Below, piece after piece: positions 1-7,022 of a DNA stretch of 58,062 bases (the first letter of the stretch is position 1; each line of letters starts with the position of its first letter). Made by a program: the position numbers and the translations under genes. The notes beneath the pieces are model-generated. The model was not told where the DNA came from. It was given only the letters and a program-made list of their open reading frames with translations, and did no database searches. Source of the stretch: an uncultured Oscillospiraceae bacterium (GTDB lineage Bacteria > Bacillota > Clostridia > Oscillospirales > Oscillospiraceae); contig CANQFT010000011.1 of NCBI GenBank assembly GCA_947599925.1, forward strand, positions 1 to 58,062, read 5' to 3'.

Positions 1-263
1 GCGATCTTCCCCTGTTCCACCGCCAGAGCCAGATCCGGGACCTTGTCGTAATACTGCTTGTCCGCGTCCTCGATCAGATCGTCGGTATGTACGTCAAAGC
101 TGGAGCCGGTCAACACGCCGATGGCCTGCCCGTCCAACTGACGGACATCGGTGATCGGCGCGTCCTTCCCGCCGCCCGTCCCGCAGCCCCCAAGGAGCAG
201 GCAGATCAGAAGGACCGGCAAGGCCAGGGCAAGGCAGCGCTTCTGATTCGATCGTGTCACCAT
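1..263 (-). CDS. Family-3 extracellular solute-binding lipoprotein (N-terminal part, cut by window edge)
   Basis: Only the first 87 codons are in the window; the gene runs off the left edge. The N-terminus is a lipoprotein signal: basic residues, a long Leu/Ile stretch and a lipobox LLGGC with the lipidated Cys at residue 27. After a Gly-rich linker comes QLDGQAIGVLTGSSFD, the opening strand of SBP_bac_3 proteins, which bind amino acids or similar small solutes outside the membrane. The start follows a GGGAGG site. It sits directly behind a broken anti-sigma-kinase remnant and the SpoIIE-type phosphatase, so it may be a sensory partner rather than a transport subunit. The ligand cannot be told from this fragment. 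Confidence 0.75.
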   Translation of the reverse strand, partial: MVTRSNQKRCLALALPVLLICLLLGGCGTGGGKDAPITDVRQLDGQAIGVLTGSSFDVHTDDLIEDADKQYYDKVPDLALAVEQGKI

Positions 264-264
264 T

Positions 265-490
265 TTATACCTCCCAACTCTTTTCCCGCGTCAAACGGTT
301 CATGCCCTCCGAGTACTCCTATGTCATATCATCCATGTTTCCTTTGCCATAAAAACGCCAAGTCCGCCGGTCTCCCTCTCATCCGCCGCGTTGTCCATCT
401 CCGCGGCGATTTTCACGGGCGCTTCAGCCTCCCCAAGCGTCTCCTCCGCGAAAGGCCATCACGGCCCGCACTCAGGTCCACTGTGACGCT
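265..490 (-). pseudogene. Degenerate C-terminal third of an RsbW/SpoIIAB-like anti-sigma factor kinase
   Basis: Between the phosphatase stop and the lipoprotein start, three frames joined end to end give a protein tail: VTVDL..GRDG, then FAEETLGEAEAPVKI, ADERETGGLGVFMAKE, then MDDMT and EYSEGMNRLTREKSWEV. This matches the end of the HATPase_c_2 fold of RsbW-type kinases (G-G-L-G-I/V-F-M-V-K, M-D-D, Y-x-Y-x-x-G-x-N-x-L-T). Joining them needs a frame change near 454, another near 338, and read-through of a TAG at 319-321 where the family has Tyr. The N-terminal two thirds, with the N box, are missing. Transcript order puts it just after the SpoIIE-type phosphatase, where an intact kinase would be expected. 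No live product is likely. Confidence 0.7.
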
Positions 491-494
491 GTGT

Positions 495-2942
495 TTATGG
501 CGTGAGACGAAGGCAGAGCATCGTCATGTCGTCAAACTGGGGCGTCTCCCCCACAAAGGCGTCCACATCCCGTTTCACGCCCAGGCAGATCTCTTTCGCG
601 CTCGCGCCTTCCAGCTTGTCCAGGGCGGCCTTTAGCCGGTCCTCGCCGTAGAGTTCGTCGTGGGCGTCCGTCGCCTCGGTCACGCCGTCCGTATAAAGGA
701 ATATTTCATCCCCCGGCATGAGCTTGAGTTCACCGCTTTTGTACCTCACGCCCTCCATGCCCGCCAGAACGAAGCCGGGACGGCTCTTAAAATATTCAAA
801 CCCTCCGTCTTTGCGCCTCACAAGCGGCGGATTATGTCCCGCGTTTGCAAAATATACCGTGTATGTCTTTAGATCCAGGATCCCCATCCAGCAGGTCACG
901 AACATTCCCGCCTCGTTGTTCTCGCACAAGTCCGCGTTGACCCTGGTCAGGATCTTTGACACGTCGCTCTCCTGGTCGGCAAAGCTCTTGATAAGCGTTT
1001 TCGCCTTCATCATAAACATCGCCGCGGATATTCCCTTGCCGGACACATCCGCCATCAGAAACGCGAGACGGTTTTCATCAAGCAGATAGAAGTCGTAAAA
1101 ATCTCCTCCCACCTCTTTGGCCGTATCCATGGTCGCGTGGATGTCAATATCCGTCCTGTCCGGATATGGTGGAAATACGCATGGGAGTGTGGAGACCTGG
1201 ATCGTCTTGGCGAATTCCAGCTCCCTGTCGATTCTGGCGGCGGCCTCCGCGATATATCCTTTCAACGCCTGCACCGTGGAATTGATGTCATCGGACAGCG
1301 ACACAAATTCCTCGTTGCCCCGCACATCCACGGTCACGTTCAAGTTTCCGCCCGTGATCTCTTCCAAAGAGCGGTTGACCTTCTGGATATTCTCTACCAC
1401 CAGCTTCTTTACCAGGAAGTATATCAATACGAACAGCGCCGCAAATACCATGATCTCAATAAACACCGTGGTATATAGTTGCATATTGCGGCCAAAAACG
1501 ACCTCTGACTTTGGCAGCGCTCCGATGATGTAATATCCCTCCGTGACGCCGTACATCACATAACAGCTTTCCCCGAAAACCGTTTGCGTGAGCACCTGCC
1601 ACTCTCTCCCGAATTTTCCGGAAGAAACGTCATAGGTATCCTCATCCGGCGTCAGCCGGATCCCTGTCACATCAAGAGACATCCCCTCGTGTCCGCCCGG
1701 ATCGCTCACGAGACGGAGATCCTCGTTCGCGATGAGCATGGATCCCTCCTCGCCCACATGGCGGTTTCTCGTGAGCCCGACCACCTGCCCGCCAATGTCC
1801 GCTTGGAACCGTCCTGAATTGTACCCCACCTGCACAAAACCGCCGTTGGCCAAAACAGCTCCCGCGTATTTCATGGAAACACCCGAGTTGTGGGAAATGG
1901 GCTGATACCGCTGCACAAGCTCCGTTTTTCCGTGAAGCAGCGCCATAAATTCGTTTGACTGTTCGCCGCTTGCCATGTCAAATCCAAGATACTCAGGCGT
2001 CGTGCTGGCAATAATAACGCCATTTTCGTCAATGATGTTGATCTCCGATACGTTGTTGGTCTCAAGGAGGGAAGAAAGGGCCTGTTCCCCATAGTCTCCG
2101 GTCTCATCCAGAGCGTCCCGTATCTCCCTTGTCAGCTTCAAAAGATTGTTGTCCGAGGCGTCGTTAATATCTGCCCGGACGTCCTCGATATAGAGGTAGA
2201 GCATCGTCTCCGCGTCACTCATCGCGAGCCTCGTCTGCAGCACATATACAAACAGGCTGGACACCAAAAACGCCAGAACGACGCAGAGGAGCAGCCACCG
2301 TGAAAAGGTCTGTGCAAGCTGATACCTGGTTTTTTCCCTGGTTTTTTTCAACTCGCCCGCCAGAGCGGATACCACCAGCATGGCCAGCGTCACCGCCCCC
2401 GCGTTCAGGACGACCATCGGAAGCGTGCATTTCTCCACAAGGGCAAAGGCCGTGTGAACATCCTCCATGTTGATGAGGAACACCATGAGCATATTTACAA
2501 CTTCCACCACGGCCCCCGTCGCCAGGCCGTAGCACCAGTAGGGGCGCTTGTTGTCAAACATCCACTTCCTCAGCGCCGCGCCCAGCGTTCCCGCGAGGAT
2601 GGTGGTGAGGCTGGCGCCCAGGCCGGTGTATACCCCTTCGCCCCCTATGGCCGCGAAAAATCTCCACGCGCCGCCGATCAAACCCGCAAGGACGCCCGCC
2701 GGCGCGCCAAAAACCAATCCGGCGCACAGTGGCGCGGCGTCCCTGGCGCTGATGACGGCCCCGTCCACCTGGGAGCCAAACTCCGTGCTCAAAACGGCAA
2801 GCAGGCCAAAGGCAACGCCATACACGACCTGCTTTGTTTTCCGGGGCAGCTTTGAAAAGCCCGCTTTTTTATTGCTCCAATAGAACACGGCGGACACTAT
2901 GGCCGGACACAGCGCCGCCAGCCCAAGCTGTATGTATAACAT
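495..2942 (-). CDS. Membrane sensor SpoIIE/RsbU-type PP2C serine phosphatase
   Basis: The 815-residue protein starts with about five to six membrane helices like the 5TMR/LytS sensor module (residues 1-200), then a further helix near 215-235. An extracellular Cache-like sensing region runs to about 490, followed by a last membrane helix, a HAMP-like linker (about 515-570) and a SpoIIE phosphatase domain to the end. Phosphatase motifs are complete: EVGGDFYDF, ADVSGKGISAAMFM, AGHNPP, LYTDGVTEA and FDDMTML, holding the metal-binding Asp residues. Such enzymes dephosphorylate STAS anti-anti-sigma proteins in partner switching. The start has GAGGAGG six bases upstream. No STAS gene is in the window and the adjacent kinase is broken, so the target must lie elsewhere or the pathway is rewired. 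Confidence 0.92.
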   Translation of the reverse strand: MLYIQLGLAALCPAIVSAVFYWSNKKAGFSKLPRKTKQVVYGVAFGLLAVLSTEFGSQVDGAVISARDAAPLCAGLVFGAPAGVLAGLIGGAWRFFAAIGGEGVYTGLGASLTTILAGTLGAALRKWMFDNKRPYWCYGLATGAVVEVVNMLMVFLINMEDVHTAFALVEKCTLPMVVLNAGAVTLAMLVVSALAGELKKTREKTRYQLAQTFSRWLLLCVVLAFLVSSLFVYVLQTRLAMSDAETMLYLYIEDVRADINDASDNNLLKLTREIRDALDETGDYGEQALSSLLETNNVSEINIIDENGVIIASTTPEYLGFDMASGEQSNEFMALLHGKTELVQRYQPISHNSGVSMKYAGAVLANGGFVQVGYNSGRFQADIGGQVVGLTRNRHVGEEGSMLIANEDLRLVSDPGGHEGMSLDVTGIRLTPDEDTYDVSSGKFGREWQVLTQTVFGESCYVMYGVTEGYYIIGALPKSEVVFGRNMQLYTTVFIEIMVFAALFVLIYFLVKKLVVENIQKVNRSLEEITGGNLNVTVDVRGNEEFVSLSDDINSTVQALKGYIAEAAARIDRELEFAKTIQVSTLPCVFPPYPDRTDIDIHATMDTAKEVGGDFYDFYLLDENRLAFLMADVSGKGISAAMFMMKAKTLIKSFADQESDVSKILTRVNADLCENNEAGMFVTCWMGILDLKTYTVYFANAGHNPPLVRRKDGGFEYFKSRPGFVLAGMEGVRYKSGELKLMPGDEIFLYTDGVTEATDAHDELYGEDRLKAALDKLEGASAKEICLGVKRDVDAFVGETPQFDDMTMLCLRLTP

Positions 2943-2955
2943 AAAGCGCCTCCTC

Positions 2956-3066
2956 TCAAAAGAGAGCTTGCTCGGTCGTTAAACTGTCTGAAAGGCCCGC
3001 GCCATCAAACGCTTCCATGACCGCTTCACTCGCATTTTCAAGCCGCGTCTCACCCTGCTTGTTCAT
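2956..3066 (-). CDS. 36-residue small ORF between the binding protein and the phosphatase
   Basis: An ATG at 3066-3064 overlaps the TGA of the upstream binding-protein gene (ATGA), giving a short acidic peptide starting MNKQGETRLENASEAVMEAF and ending at TGA 2958-2956. That stop lies just before the GAGGAGG site of the phosphatase gene, so the ORF fills the gap almost exactly and could couple translation of the two neighbours. I do not recognise the peptide. It has no signal sequence or membrane segment and could be a helical regulatory peptide or only a translational bridge. The overlap and exact fit support expression; the small size limits certainty. Confidence 0.4.
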   Translation of the reverse strand: MNKQGETRLENASEAVMEAFDGAGLSDSLTTEQALF

Positions 3067-4220
3067 GGTTTTGCCGCCATAACAGATCCATTGGATCGGC
3101 CTTTCAGGGCGGACTCCATCCAGCCGCAGGACGGCATAAAGCTGTCGTCCGCATAGGCGTCATCTGCCACATCCGAGAGATTTCTCACTGTAATATCCCG
3201 TCCGGACATGACCTGCTCCTGCGTCACCACCACGGACGGGATCTCCATCCACATTCCCAGGCTTTCATCATAGCTGGAGGCCGCCTTGATGTCGTCATAC
3301 TGTCCGGCCATCTCCAAAGCCAGCACCCGGCAGGCGAACTCTCCGTTCAGCGTCCAGTTGGTCGTGGCGCAGGCCTTCCAGTTTTTGCCCTCCGCCATAA
3401 GCTGAATGTCCTCGTCACAAATATCTACCGATACCATGGGAATATCGCTGTCCAATTCCCGCAGAGCCTGATACACTCCCCTGGCATATGCGTCATAGCA
3501 GCACCATATGGCGTCTATTTCACCGTCCTTGTATGTTCCGATCATGTCCTCCGCCGCTTCCCGCATGGAAGAGACCGGGTCCAGGTGATCCTCCGGGGCC
3601 ATCCGCCCCAGGGTCCTGATCCGCCCCGCCGTCTCATAGCGCTGATACCCGGCCTGGCGGCGGTCAAACGCAATGATGTAGTTTTCCTCCTGCACCTGCA
3701 GGATATTGACCGGTTCATTTTTCGCCGCTTTGTCCGGATACATGGCCAGGATCTCTTCCACCAGGTCCGCCGCAAGTCCGGAATCCCGCTGGAACAGTTG
3801 AACCACACCGTCGATCGTTTTCGTCTCCCCGTCCTTGTCTCTGAAAGAGGTGTCAAAGGTCGCTATCTTCAGACCCGGGTATTCTTCCAACACGTCCGTC
3901 AGGAATTCCCACGCATAGTCCACTCTGCCATGTGATACCAGCAGTCCGTCATAGCCGTCTTTTGCACATTGCAAGATCCTGTCTTTCCACTCCTCGTCGC
4001 TGTCCCCGCAGAAAAAGGTGTCCGCCTCCATGCCGAGGTCCTCCGCCGTCTCTGTGAAGGACTCCGACCACAGCTCAAAAATGGGCGAGGAGGACATATA
4101 CATGATATACGCCACCTTTTTCCCCTCCACCGGGCTCTTGCTGTTATTCTTTTGGGAACAGCCGGTCAGACAGGCCGCTATCAGGATGGCCGCCATGCAT
4201 AACGCAATTACTTTTCTCAT
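3063..4220 (-). CDS. Periplasmic-binding-protein-like (type 1) sugar-sensor lipoprotein
   Basis: A lipoprotein signal ends in AACLTGC (Cys21). The body has the fold of ribose/galactose-type binding proteins: KKVAYIMYMSSSPIFELW as first strand, DGYDGLLVSHGRVD, a hinge region, then DAIWCCYDAYARGVYQAL and IPMVSVDI. Such proteins bind a sugar or small ligand on the outer face. There is no adjacent ABC ATPase or permease; instead the gene lies upstream of the membrane SpoIIE-type phosphatase in the same operon, so ligand sensing for that phosphatase is a reasonable inference. AAGGAG lies seven bases before the ATG, which overlaps the stop of the upstream lipoprotein gene (ATGA). Confidence 0.82.
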   Translation of the reverse strand: MRKVIALCMAAILIAACLTGCSQKNNSKSPVEGKKVAYIMYMSSSPIFELWSESFTETAEDLGMEADTFFCGDSDEEWKDRILQCAKDGYDGLLVSHGRVDYAWEFLTDVLEEYPGLKIATFDTSFRDKDGETKTIDGVVQLFQRDSGLAADLVEEILAMYPDKAAKNEPVNILQVQEENYIIAFDRRQAGYQRYETAGRIRTLGRMAPEDHLDPVSSMREAAEDMIGTYKDGEIDAIWCCYDAYARGVYQALRELDSDIPMVSVDICDEDIQLMAEGKNWKACATTNWTLNGEFACRVLALEMAGQYDDIKAASSYDESLGMWMEIPSVVVTQEQVMSGRDITVRNLSDVADDAYADDSFMPSCGWMESALKGRSNGSVMAAKP

Positions 4221-4939
4221 CTCTGATCTCCTTCATGGTCCTTTAAGTATTCGACAAACTCATCCGTTGTTAAGGTAAACGCGATCTGCGTCCGCGATGG
4301 ATCGCGCACCAGAAATTCCGTCAGCCCGTATTCCCGCGTTCCGCCCCAGTCGTAGGTGTAGCCCAGTCTTGTCCAGGGGTAGTCGCTTTCAAAATAAGAA
4401 AACAGAATGTTGGAATCAAACCATTCCTTCCACTCTCCGGCCACAAGGCTGTAATCATTTACCATCTGCGCCGTCACGTCCGTGACAAAAGCCGGACGTA
4501 CAACATCCCGCGGCAATACCCAGAAGGCGGTAAATCTGGTGTATCCCTCATCCTCATGTACGCCGAGAAGCTGTGAAAACCGAAGTTCCCAATCGGTTAT
4601 CTTTTCTTCGTTTTCCGCAAACCAGCTCTCCATCTCGCCCAGCGAAGTCGCCCAAATATCGCCGTATTCCCCGATGGATGTTCCGGGATCGCACGCGCTT
4701 GGATAATCATGCCATGTCAAGAGCAGGACCCTTTCCCCGGCGTCGTCCCAGATCACCCGGCTGTCCTCAGCTGTCAGGGTGACAAGGGGATAGATCTCCT
4801 CATCCTCGGCGAATACCGCGTCGCTCACCGCCATTTGCCACCGGGAAACATCCATGGTATTCGTTTTCTGCCCACAGGAGGTCAAAACCATCACAAGCAG
4901 AAACACAGCCATCCAAAACCTACGTTGTTTCTTCATCAT
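4217..4939 (-). CDS. Lipoprotein of unknown function
   Basis: The 240-residue product has a lipoprotein signal with lipobox VLTSC (Cys22). The mature part is rich in Trp, Tyr, Asp and Glu and carries recognisable phrases such as VLLLTWHDYPSACDPG and FTAFWVLPRDVVRPAF, but I cannot assign it to a named family with confidence. It overlaps the downstream binding-protein gene by four bases (ATGA) and the upstream 93-residue gene by 20 bases, so all three are translated as a coupled set. The aromatic-rich acidic surface would suit an extracellular partner of the binding protein or of the phosphatase sensor region; that role is inferred from position only. A second ATG one codon in is an equally good start. 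Confidence 0.65.
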   Translation of the reverse strand: MMKKQRRFWMAVFLLVMVLTSCGQKTNTMDVSRWQMAVSDAVFAEDEEIYPLVTLTAEDSRVIWDDAGERVLLLTWHDYPSACDPGTSIGEYGDIWATSLGEMESWFAENEEKITDWELRFSQLLGVHEDEGYTRFTAFWVLPRDVVRPAFVTDVTAQMVNDYSLVAGEWKEWFDSNILFSYFESDYPWTRLGYTYDWGGTREYGLTEFLVRDPSRTQIAFTLTTDEFVEYLKDHEGDQR

Positions 4940-5201
4940 CGTTCGTCTTCTTTCTCAACAGCATCTGATCTGTTTTATGTCTCAGAAGCAGCAGCATATC
5001 CAACTGATTTGAATCGATGACCAGTCCGTTTTCCCGAAATAACAACAGGAGTTTCCTCCGGTACTCTTTTTCGCTCAAATCGGCGTATTGTTTTGCGAGC
5101 TCATCCAGCTTTTGCCTCAATTCAGCGTTCGTATCCAATTCCCAGTTGAATTTCGCGGCTTCATCAAAGGAAAGTGTTCTCTTTTTCCAAGGCCATTTCA
5201 T
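4920..5201 (-). CDS. Small helical cytoplasmic protein, unknown
   Basis: The 93-residue, highly charged protein has no signal or membrane segment. It begins MKWPWKKRTLSFDEAAKFNW and continues as Leu- and Lys/Glu-rich predicted helices (LRQKLDELAKQYADL, YRRKLLLLFRENG, LDMLLLLRHKTDQML). A GAGAGGA site precedes the ATG. Its 3' end overlaps the downstream lipoprotein gene by 20 bases in another frame, which argues for a coupled operon. The Leu-rich helices could pair with a partner protein, perhaps in the same signalling unit. I do not recognise a family. Confidence 0.55.
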   Translation of the reverse strand: MKWPWKKRTLSFDEAAKFNWELDTNAELRQKLDELAKQYADLSEKEYRRKLLLLFRENGLVIDSNQLDMLLLLRHKTDQMLLRKKTNDDEETT

Positions 5202-5275
5202 ATCAGGATTCCTCTCTGCAATTTTTCCGATCGGTCGGTTTTCCTCCGTGTATCCGCGCGCTTCCCTCCAAACGC

Positions 5276-5467
5276 TTACAGGAGCCCGTGATCCCTGGCC
5301 AGGTTTTCAATGCTTCTGTCGTAGGTCGCCTCCGCTTCTTTTGAAAAGAAGCATCCCGGAACGCCCTCGTTGTTGTCGCGGTGGTGCGCCACGCAGGCGC
5401 AGCACTTCCCATGGCGCGGGCAGTCATAGGTACACGGGCAGGGTCTGTTGTTGTCACAGGCGTTCAC
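5276..5467 (-). CDS. DUF6485-like Cys-rich small protein
   Basis: The product of 63 residues starts at GTG 5467, chosen because AGGAGG sits eight bases upstream; the reading frame stays open further upstream, but that extension is low-complexity and lacks a ribosome site. The N-terminal half is packed with Cys: PCPCTYDCPRHGKCCACVAH, followed by PGCFF and a helical tail EATYDRSIENLARDHG. This Cys spacing and the C-terminal Tyr-Asp-Arg-Ser helix match small clostridial proteins annotated as DUF6485, probably metal-binding, with no established function. It is the first gene of the minus-strand block and is followed after 74 bases by the 93-residue gene. Confidence 0.65.
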   Translation of the reverse strand: MNACDNNRPCPCTYDCPRHGKCCACVAHHRDNNEGVPGCFFSKEAEATYDRSIENLARDHGLL

Positions 5468-5651
5468 AAATAATTCCTCCTTTGTCTGGGTCGAAGTCCT
5501 TTGCCTCCGAGCCGATGAACGGCGCAGGCACGTCTCCCTGGAAACATTTTTTGCGATCGGCAAAAAACGTTGGGATCCGACAGTGACCATTTTATCAGCG
5601 ATTTCTTCCAAAAAGATCGCCATTGCAAATTTGGTATCCATTTTTGCAAAT

Positions 5652-5809
5652 ATGGTATAATAGCCGCAAGACGGCTATTATACCTTTGATGCCGCCTTTG
5701 CTCCCCGGCTTCGCCGGAAACCGCAAAGGATGGCGCATGATACCACACCGCTGGCGCGATGTGGTATCATCCACAGAAAGAGCTTTGCCGCTTCTGTGAA
5801 TTATACCAT
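5652..5809. repeat. Nested-palindrome element with terminal inverted repeats (MITE-like)
   Basis: This 158-base stretch is bounded by ATGGTATAA (5652-5660) and its reverse complement TTATACCAT (5801-5809). Inside are four hairpins: GGTATAATAGCCG/CGGCTATTATACC (13 bp, loop CAAGA, 5654-5684), CCTTTGC..GCAAAGG enclosing CCGGCTTCGCCGG (5695-5729), ATGATACCACA/TGTGGTATCAT (11 bp, 5737-5770) and CACAGAA/TTCTGTG (5772-5798). The right terminal repeat supplies the last codons and stop of the aldo/keto reductase gene. It carries no ORF. The layout resembles a small non-autonomous palindromic element and marks the edge between the lower-GC left block and the GC-rich chromosome. Confidence 0.55.
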
Positions 5810-6979
5810 GATTTTCCGGGCGATATGGATGCCGATCTTATAGGGCAGGGGCCGCAGGGCCTGGTCGGCCTCTTTCAGCTTCTGGCGGATGGGCAGGTGC
5901 TGGGGACAGTGCCGCTCGCACTTGCCGCAGCCCACGCACTGGGAGGCGAAACCGCTCTCCTTTCGCAGTCCCAGGTTCCGGGCGAACTCCATCCGGGGCT
6001 CCCTCTTTTTCCGCCCCTCCATGAACATCAGGTTGTAGTAGTGAAAGTTCCCCGGAATGTCCACGCCCTTGGGACAGGGCATACAGTACCCGCAGGCGGT
6101 GCAGCCCACCCTCTCCCTTTGGCGGATGATGCCCCGTATGTCCTCCACCAGCGCCCGCTCTATCTGGCTCACGCACCCGGGCTGGGCCTGGGAGGCCGCC
6201 TGGGCGTTCTCCCGCACCATCTCCTCTGAATTCATGCCGGAGAGCACGCAGGTGACGCCGCTCTGGTCCCACAGCCAGCGGAAGCCCAGTTCAGCGGCGG
6301 AACGTCCCTCGCCGCTGCGCGCCAGCAGTTTTCTGGCCTCTTGGGGCGGGTCGGCCAGCTTGCCGCCCCGCAGGGGCTCCATGATGATGACCGGGATCCC
6401 CTTGTCCTGGGCGGCCTGAAGCCCCCGCCTGCCGGCCTGGGCGTGCTCGTCCAGGTAGTTGTACTGGATCTGGCAGAAGTCCCAGTCATAGGCGTCCAAC
6501 AGCTTCAAAAACATCTCTGTCCCGCCGTGGTAGGAAAAGCCGATGTTGCGGATGCGCCCGTCCCGCTTCCGCTGGTCGATCCACGCCTCGATGCCCAGCG
6601 CCTGGAGCCGTTCCCACTCGGCGTAGTCGGTGAACATATGCATGAGGTAATAGTCGATGTAGTCGGTCCGCAGCCGGGAGAGCTCCTCGTCAAAGACCCT
6701 GTCCATGGCCTTTTGGGAGCGCAGCATATACTGGGGCAGTTTGGTGGCGATATAGACCTTTTCCCGGCAGTGATTTTCCGCCAGGATGCGGCCCAGGCAC
6801 GCCTCGCTGCCGGGGTAGATGTAGGCGGTGTCAAAGTAATTGACCCCCAGCTCTATGGCCAGCAGGACCTCCCGCTCCGCCTTTTCGTAGTCGATGGCGC
6901 CTCCCTTTTTGGTAAAGCGCATACAGCCATAGCCCAGCTGGGAGATGGGCTTGCCGCATCGGTCAGGCCGGTAGAGCAT
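5801..6979 (-). CDS. Aldo/keto reductase with C-terminal 4Fe-4S ferredoxin domain
   Basis: Residues 1-290 form an NAD(P)H-linked aldo/keto reductase barrel: QLGYGCMRF, GVNYFDTAYIYPGSE with the catalytic Asp and Tyr, VYIATKLP with the catalytic Lys, and LMH. The C-terminal 100 residues carry CTACGYCMPCPKGVDIP and CVGCGKCERHCPQHLPI, two Cys-rich iron-sulfur motifs. This fused form (COG1453-like) is common in anaerobic Firmicutes; electrons probably pass between the clusters and a carbonyl substrate, but the substrate is not known. GGGAGG lies seven bases before the ATG. The final codons and stop come from a palindromic repeat. It appears to be a single-gene unit. Confidence 0.9.
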   Translation of the reverse strand: MLYRPDRCGKPISQLGYGCMRFTKKGGAIDYEKAEREVLLAIELGVNYFDTAYIYPGSEACLGRILAENHCREKVYIATKLPQYMLRSQKAMDRVFDEELSRLRTDYIDYYLMHMFTDYAEWERLQALGIEAWIDQRKRDGRIRNIGFSYHGGTEMFLKLLDAYDWDFCQIQYNYLDEHAQAGRRGLQAAQDKGIPVIIMEPLRGGKLADPPQEARKLLARSGEGRSAAELGFRWLWDQSGVTCVLSGMNSEEMVRENAQAASQAQPGCVSQIERALVEDIRGIIRQRERVGCTACGYCMPCPKGVDIPGNFHYYNLMFMEGRKKREPRMEFARNLGLRKESGFASQCVGCGKCERHCPQHLPIRQKLKEADQALRPLPYKIGIHIARKIMV

Positions 6980-7022
6980 GGCGTGTCCTCCCTTCCCGTT
7001 CCGTCCCCGCGCGCCGCCGGCC

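Noticed and set aside
5464-5560. A third frame reading FFADRKKCFQGDVPAPFIGS upstream of the DUF6485-like gene
   Set aside because: It looks protein-like for about 40 residues but has no start codon or ribosome site and I cannot match it to a family; it might be a decayed gene end, but the support is too thin.
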